NCBI RefSeq assembly: GCF_000293885.2
Contig: NZ_CP010945.1
Location: 3,678,001-3,742,000, forward strand
Reading direction: 5' to 3'
DNA length: 64,000 nt
From: Pseudomonas fluorescens NCIMB 11764
GTDB taxonomy: Bacteria; Pseudomonadota; Gammaproteobacteria; Pseudomonadales; Pseudomonadaceae
Every line of letters starts with the position of its first letter. Positions within the stretch are counted from its first letter, which is position 1. The notes beneath the pieces were generated by a model. The model did not search any database and was not told the DNA's origin. It saw only the letters and a program-made list of their open reading frames with translations. Below, one piece after another: positions 60,734 through 64,000 of the stretch. A program made the translations under genes and the position numbers.

Positions 60734-62374
60734 ATGGCGACAAAAATAATACCGCCCGCCGACGGTGCCTACGCCTATCCCTTGCTGATCAAGCAATTGT
60801 TGTTGTCCGGCGTGCGCTACGGGCCGGGCCGGGAAATCGTCTATGCCGACAAGTTGCGCTACAGCTACCAGACCCTCAACCAGCGGATCCGCAGGCTGGC
60901 CAACGCCTTGACCACTGCCGGCGTCAAGGCCGGGGATACGGTCGCCCTGCTCGACTGGGACAGTCATCGCTACCTGGAATGTTTCTTTGCCGTGCCGATG
61001 ATCGGCGCGGTGCTGCACACCGTGAACATCCGTCTTTCGCCGGATCAGGTGCTCTTCACCATGAACCATGCCGAGGACGACCTGGTGCTGGTGCATGACG
61101 ATTTTCTGCCTCTGGTTGAACAGATTCAGGGGCAGCTCAACACCGTCACAGGTTACCTGCAGCTGACGGACGACATAGCAACCCAGACATCGCTACCGGT
61201 GCTGGGCGAATATGAAAACCTGTTGGCCGGGTCGGCCGACCAGTACGACTTTCCCGATTTCGATGAAAACTCTGTCGCGACCCTGTTCTACACCACGGGC
61301 ACCACTGGCGCCCCCAAAGGCGTGTATTTCACCCACCGCCAATTGGTCTTGCACACCTTGAATGCCGTTGGCACTTTGGGCGTCTATCAGGGGCTGCCGC
61401 TGCTGCGTTCCGATGATGTCTACATGCCGATCACACCGATGTTCCACGTGCATGCCTGGGGTGTGCCCTATGTCGCCACCCTGATGGGGATCAAACAGGT
61501 ATACCCCGGCCGCTACGAGCCCAACAGCCTGGTCAGGCTGTATCGAGAGGAGAAGGTCACGTTCTCCCACTGTGTGCCGACCCTTCTGCAAATGATCCTG
61601 AACTGCGAGGAAGCGCAATGGACTCGTTTCGATGGCTGGAAAATGCTCCTGGGCGGCAGCGCATTAACCTTGGGTATTGCCAGCGAAGCGAGTGCCAAAG
61701 GGATGCACGTACACAGCGGGTACGGCATGTCGGAAACCTGCCCGTTGCTGTGCCTGACTTACCTGCGTGACGAAGACCTCGAACAATCCACGCAAGCCCA
61801 ATTGGCCACCCGCATCAAGACGGGTATGCCGGTGCCGATGGTTGACCTGAGAATCATCGATGCCAATGGCAATGACGTTGCCCATGACGGCGAGTCCCTG
61901 GGCGAGATCGTGGTGCGCGCGCCCTGGCTGACCCAAGGCTATTTGAAGGCGCCCGAAAAGGGTGCCGAGTTGTGGCACAACGGATGGCTGCACACCGGCG
62001 ACATGGCCTCTATCGACGCCTTGGGTGGAGTGGAAATCAAGGATCGCATCAAAGATGTGATCAAGACGGGCGGGGAGTGGATCAGCTCACTGGAACTGGA
62101 GAGCCTGATCAGCGAGCACCAGGCCGTCATGTCGGTCGCGGTGGTGGGCATTGCCGACGAGCAATGGGGCGAACGGCCGATGGCGCTGGTGGTGTGCGAG
62201 CCCGGGCAATACCTCGACCGCAAGATGCTGGAGGCGCACCTGCAAGGGTTTGTCGAGCGTGGCCGTATCAATAAATGGGCGATCCCCAAGCAGTTCAAGT
62301 TCGTTGCCGAGATTCCTAAAACCAGCGTCGGGAAGATTGACAAGAAGCTCATCCGGCAAAGCGAATCGAACTGA
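60734..62374 (+). CDS. Acyl-CoA ligase (AMP-forming), DmdB-like
   Basis: A protein of 546 residues. ATP-binding P-loop FYTTGTTGAPKGV, YGMSETCPLL, the adenylate Asp in WLHTGDMASID and the final Lys in PKTSVGKIDKKLIR are all intact. The N-terminus (ADGAYAYPLLIKQLLLSGVR) fits the group that includes DmdB (methylmercaptopropionate-CoA ligase) and medium-chain ligases. It is the last gene of operon B and activates the acid that the dehydrogenase then oxidises. Confidence 0.92.
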   Translation: MATKIIPPADGAYAYPLLIKQLLLSGVRYGPGREIVYADKLRYSYQTLNQRIRRLANALTTAGVKAGDTVALLDWDSHRYLECFFAVPMIGAVLHTVNIRLSPDQVLFTMNHAEDDLVLVHDDFLPLVEQIQGQLNTVTGYLQLTDDIATQTSLPVLGEYENLLAGSADQYDFPDFDENSVATLFYTTGTTGAPKGVYFTHRQLVLHTLNAVGTLGVYQGLPLLRSDDVYMPITPMFHVHAWGVPYVATLMGIKQVYPGRYEPNSLVRLYREEKVTFSHCVPTLLQMILNCEEAQWTRFDGWKMLLGGSALTLGIASEASAKGMHVHSGYGMSETCPLLCLTYLRDEDLEQSTQAQLATRIKTGMPVPMVDLRIIDANGNDVAHDGESLGEIVVRAPWLTQGYLKAPEKGAELWHNGWLHTGDMASIDALGGVEIKDRIKDVIKTGGEWISSLELESLISEHQAVMSVAVVGIADEQWGERPMALVVCEPGQYLDRKMLEAHLQGFVERGRINKWAIPKQFKFVAEIPKTSVGKIDKKLIRQSESN

Positions 62375-62420
62375 AAGGCGCGGCGGAGCCAGGTCTACCC
62401 TGACTGCTCATGGATCAGTC

Positions 62421-62456
62421 AAAAGGGATCAGGCATCCAGATGCTTGATCCCTTTT
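62421..62456. terminator. Terminator of operon B, bidirectional
   Basis: AAAAGGGATCA (62421-62431) with GCATC pairs with GATGC and TGATCCCTTTT (62446-62456); only single-base mismatches interrupt a 16-bp stem. It ends operon B and the convergent small gene. Confidence 0.88.
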
Positions 62457-62490
62457 TTGCTTCAGGTCTGCGTAAATATCACGCCAAGGC

Positions 62491-62697
62491 TCAGGGCAAG
62501 TAGCCAGCAACCTGCACGAGATGGTTGTCCTGCGCCGCAACGATAAGATGCATGGGTACATGGGGTTGCTCATCCACTGACGTGACCTCGAACCCACCCA
62601 CCACCAGCGGCTGTCGTTCACACATTTCGGTCGACTCTCCCGCCAGTTTTTTCGCCATTTTCGCGTGGTTCGCTGCGATTTCATTGAGAGTTGACAC
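62491..62697 (-). CDS. Small cytoplasmic protein, unknown
   Basis: A protein of 68 residues from GTG 62697 with GGAG seven bases upstream. The sequence (MSTLNEIAANHAKMAKKLAG, then ERQPLVVGGFEVTSVDEQPH) is soluble. No family is recognised. Confidence 0.55.
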   Translation of the reverse strand: MSTLNEIAANHAKMAKKLAGESTEMCERQPLVVGGFEVTSVDEQPHVPMHLIVAAQDNHLVQVAGYLP

Positions 62698-62932
62698 GTT
62701 ACATCTCCGGGTGCTGGACCCAGCGTAGCGCTGGTGCCCATAAATATTGATTGATTGGCCGCCACGTCAGAATTCCGTCGTTCCGGGGCGGTTACGGCCA
62801 GCGTTTGCAAAGCCTGAGCCAAAGGTGGTTACAGTTTCTTGACGGGGGTTTTCAGGCGACGAATGGTGGTCGGTTGCGGGTTATGAATCAGGCGTAAACT
62901 GGCAGGGCTACTTCATCAAAAGGAGCCGCACT

Positions 62933-63127
62933 ATGACTGCCGACCCAACCACCGCACAGACGTCCGCGGACAAAGCCGTGTGGGATCAATATTTCTGCGC
63001 TGCGCTGATTGCGGAAAGCCATCTGACGGCGCCAGTTGTGGGAGGGGCCACTCATGAGGACAGGCAGAATCTGTTGATTGAAAGAGCCAAGGCCCTCGCT
63101 GACAAAATGATGGATACCCGCCCATAA
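62933..63127 (+). CDS. Small cytoplasmic protein, unknown
   Basis: A protein of 64 residues from ATG 62933 with AAAAGGAG nine bases upstream and a strong terminator after it. Sequence MTADPTTAQTSADKAVWDQY ... ERAKALADKMMDTRP is helical. A complete single-gene transcription unit of unknown role. Confidence 0.65.
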   Translation: MTADPTTAQTSADKAVWDQYFCAALIAESHLTAPVVGGATHEDRQNLLIERAKALADKMMDTRP

Positions 63128-63132
63128 ATGAG

Positions 63133-63161
63133 AAAGCCCGACCTTATTGAGGTTGGGCTTT
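63133..63161. terminator. Bidirectional terminator
   Basis: AAAGCCCGACCT (63133-63144) pairs with AGGTTGGGCTTT (63150-63161), one wobble, with TTTTTC after. It serves the small gene on the plus strand and the AraC gene on the minus strand. Confidence 0.85.
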
Positions 63162-63173
63162 TTCGTGTTTGTC

Positions 63174-64000
63174 TTAACCTGAAGTGAACAGCTGACGGAT
63201 CAGGTTCGGTGTACTACCGGTCCAGCGCTTGAACGAACGCCGGAAATTCGCCGCATCGTTAAAGCTCAAATACTCCGCGACTTCCTCGTTGCTGAACCCC
63301 TTGATCTGATACAGGTACAGCGCCACATGCTTGCGCACTCGATCCACCTGTTGCTGAAAACCGGTGTCGTGCTTTTGCAGTTTGCGTTTGAGCGTGGCGG
63401 GGCTCATGGCGAAGGCCTGAGCGGCTTGTTCCAGGCTCGGGGCTTGTCGTATATGGGTTTGCAGGTAGCGATAGAGGCAGTCGACGAAGCTTGAGGCAAA
63501 GCCCAGTTGTTCGATTTGTCCTTGGGCTTCCTGACGGGCGACCTGGCTGGCGGTGGCCGACGCGGCGGGCCAGGCGAGCGTGAGGTATTCCCGTGGGATG
63601 CGCATCAGGTCCAGTGGGCGGTTGAACTGGGTGTGCTCGCCCAGATGCACCCAGTATTGCTCGACGTAACGTGGCTCGGCATGGCTGAAGCTGCATTCCC
63701 ACGGCAGGCGTTGGCCGCTCTGTGAGCGGCTCATGGCGACGATGGAGGTCATGCTCGCTTCCAGCAGAAAACGCCATTGTTCGCCCGCGCCGCAACTGTC
63801 CAGCCAATAGAACCAGGCGTGCTTTTCATCCAGCACCAACCGCGGCGTTGCGAGCGGGCTGAGCAGCGCCTGTTGCTGCACCAGTGTGTCGAGTGCCTGG
63901 TGCAGGTTTTGTGCGTGGCGCAAGGCATGGCTGGCCGGTCCGTAATGCCCCGGCAGCAAGCGTTGGCCGAACAGGAAACTGCTGTCGTCGGCGTCCAGCA
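63174..64000 (-). CDS. AraC-family regulator, N-terminus cut by the window edge
   Basis: The frame is open to the edge (LDADDSSFLFGQRLLPGHYG precedes the inner start-like codon), so this is the C-terminal 275 residues of a protein of about 330-350. Arabinose_bd-type sensor domain followed by HTH_18 (SLEQAAQAFAMSPATLKRKL; FSNEEVAEYLSFNDAANFRR). It is not paired with the 21-bp repeat and its target is likely outside the window. Confidence 0.85.
   Translation of the reverse strand, partial: LDADDSSFLFGQRLLPGHYGPASHALRHAQNLHQALDTLVQQQALLSPLATPRLVLDEKHAWFYWLDSCGAGEQWRFLLEASMTSIVAMSRSQSGQRLPWECSFSHAEPRYVEQYWVHLGEHTQFNRPLDLMRIPREYLTLAWPAASATASQVARQEAQGQIEQLGFASSFVDCLYRYLQTHIRQAPSLEQAAQAFAMSPATLKRKLQKHDTGFQQQVDRVRKHVALYLYQIKGFSNEEVAEYLSFNDAANFRRSFKRWTGSTPNLIRQLFTSG

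Noticed and set aside
58751..61096. 781-residue open frame on the minus strand
   Set aside because: It is antisense to the RND C-terminus, acyl-CoA dehydrogenase and ligase, which have clear domains; the composition is His/Gln/Arg-rich as expected from the reverse frame of high-GC genes.

Overview
The window looks like a Pseudomonas chromosome, most likely of the P. fluorescens group. GC is high, gene order is compact with ATGA overlaps, and the gene families (RcnA, ArsH/ArsJ, TAXI-TRAP, DUF1302/DUF1329) are typical of that genus. Species is inferred from protein character only; no rRNA or complete tRNA is present.

Layout. (1) 1-7.1 kb is a patchwork of mobile and metal-resistance DNA: an IS3-type element cut by the window edge, a frameshifted phage antirepressor, a CsoR/RcnR-type regulator with an RcnA-like Ni/Co exporter, a truncated gene remnant, and an arsenic group (ArsO monooxygenase, ArsP/DUF318 permease, small thioredoxin-like protein). 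(2) 7.4-14.4 kb looks like stable chromosome: a VIT-family transporter, then a PepSY / DUF2271 / PepSY-flavodoxin-reductase / ApbE set read divergently from a two-component system. The DUF2271 protein carries a D-x-x-S-G-A-S motif, so it is a predicted substrate of the adjacent flavin transferase. (3) 14.4-42.3 kb reads as a genomic island. It starts with a decayed integrase and holds a DacC-like carboxypeptidase with a two-component system, a TAXI-TRAP transporter, ClcA, DUF2254, NhaA, a DctPQM TRAP transporter, an ars operon (arsR, arsC, deleted acr3, arsH, deleted phosphatase, GAPDH, arsJ), a P-type cation ATPase and a BigR-type persulfide operon. (4) 42.6-64 kb looks like stable catabolic chromosome.

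The most interesting part is 43-62.4 kb. Two long operons flank an AraC-type regulator. Operon A (43.2-49.6 kb) encodes a quinone oxidoreductase, a TauD-like dioxygenase, a BKACE enzyme, an MFS transporter, a cytoplasmic DsbA/FrnE-like protein, a Rieske ferredoxin and a YeiH-type putative sulfate exporter. Operon B (51.1-62.4 kb) encodes an alpha/beta hydrolase, DUF1302 and DUF1329 envelope proteins, a Ycf48-like protein, an RND/MMPL transporter, an acyl-CoA dehydrogenase and an acyl-CoA ligase. The promoter regions of both share a closely similar sequence containing a 10-bp element repeated at exactly 21 bp, the architecture expected of an AraC-family operator. I infer one regulon for uptake and degradation of an unknown hydrophobic acid or ester, possibly containing sulfur.

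Several genes are broken in informative ways. The acr3 arsenite exporter and the neighbouring phosphatase have both lost their middles while keeping their ends, and fragments of ars-type flavoproteins lie at 14.4 and 31.7 kb.
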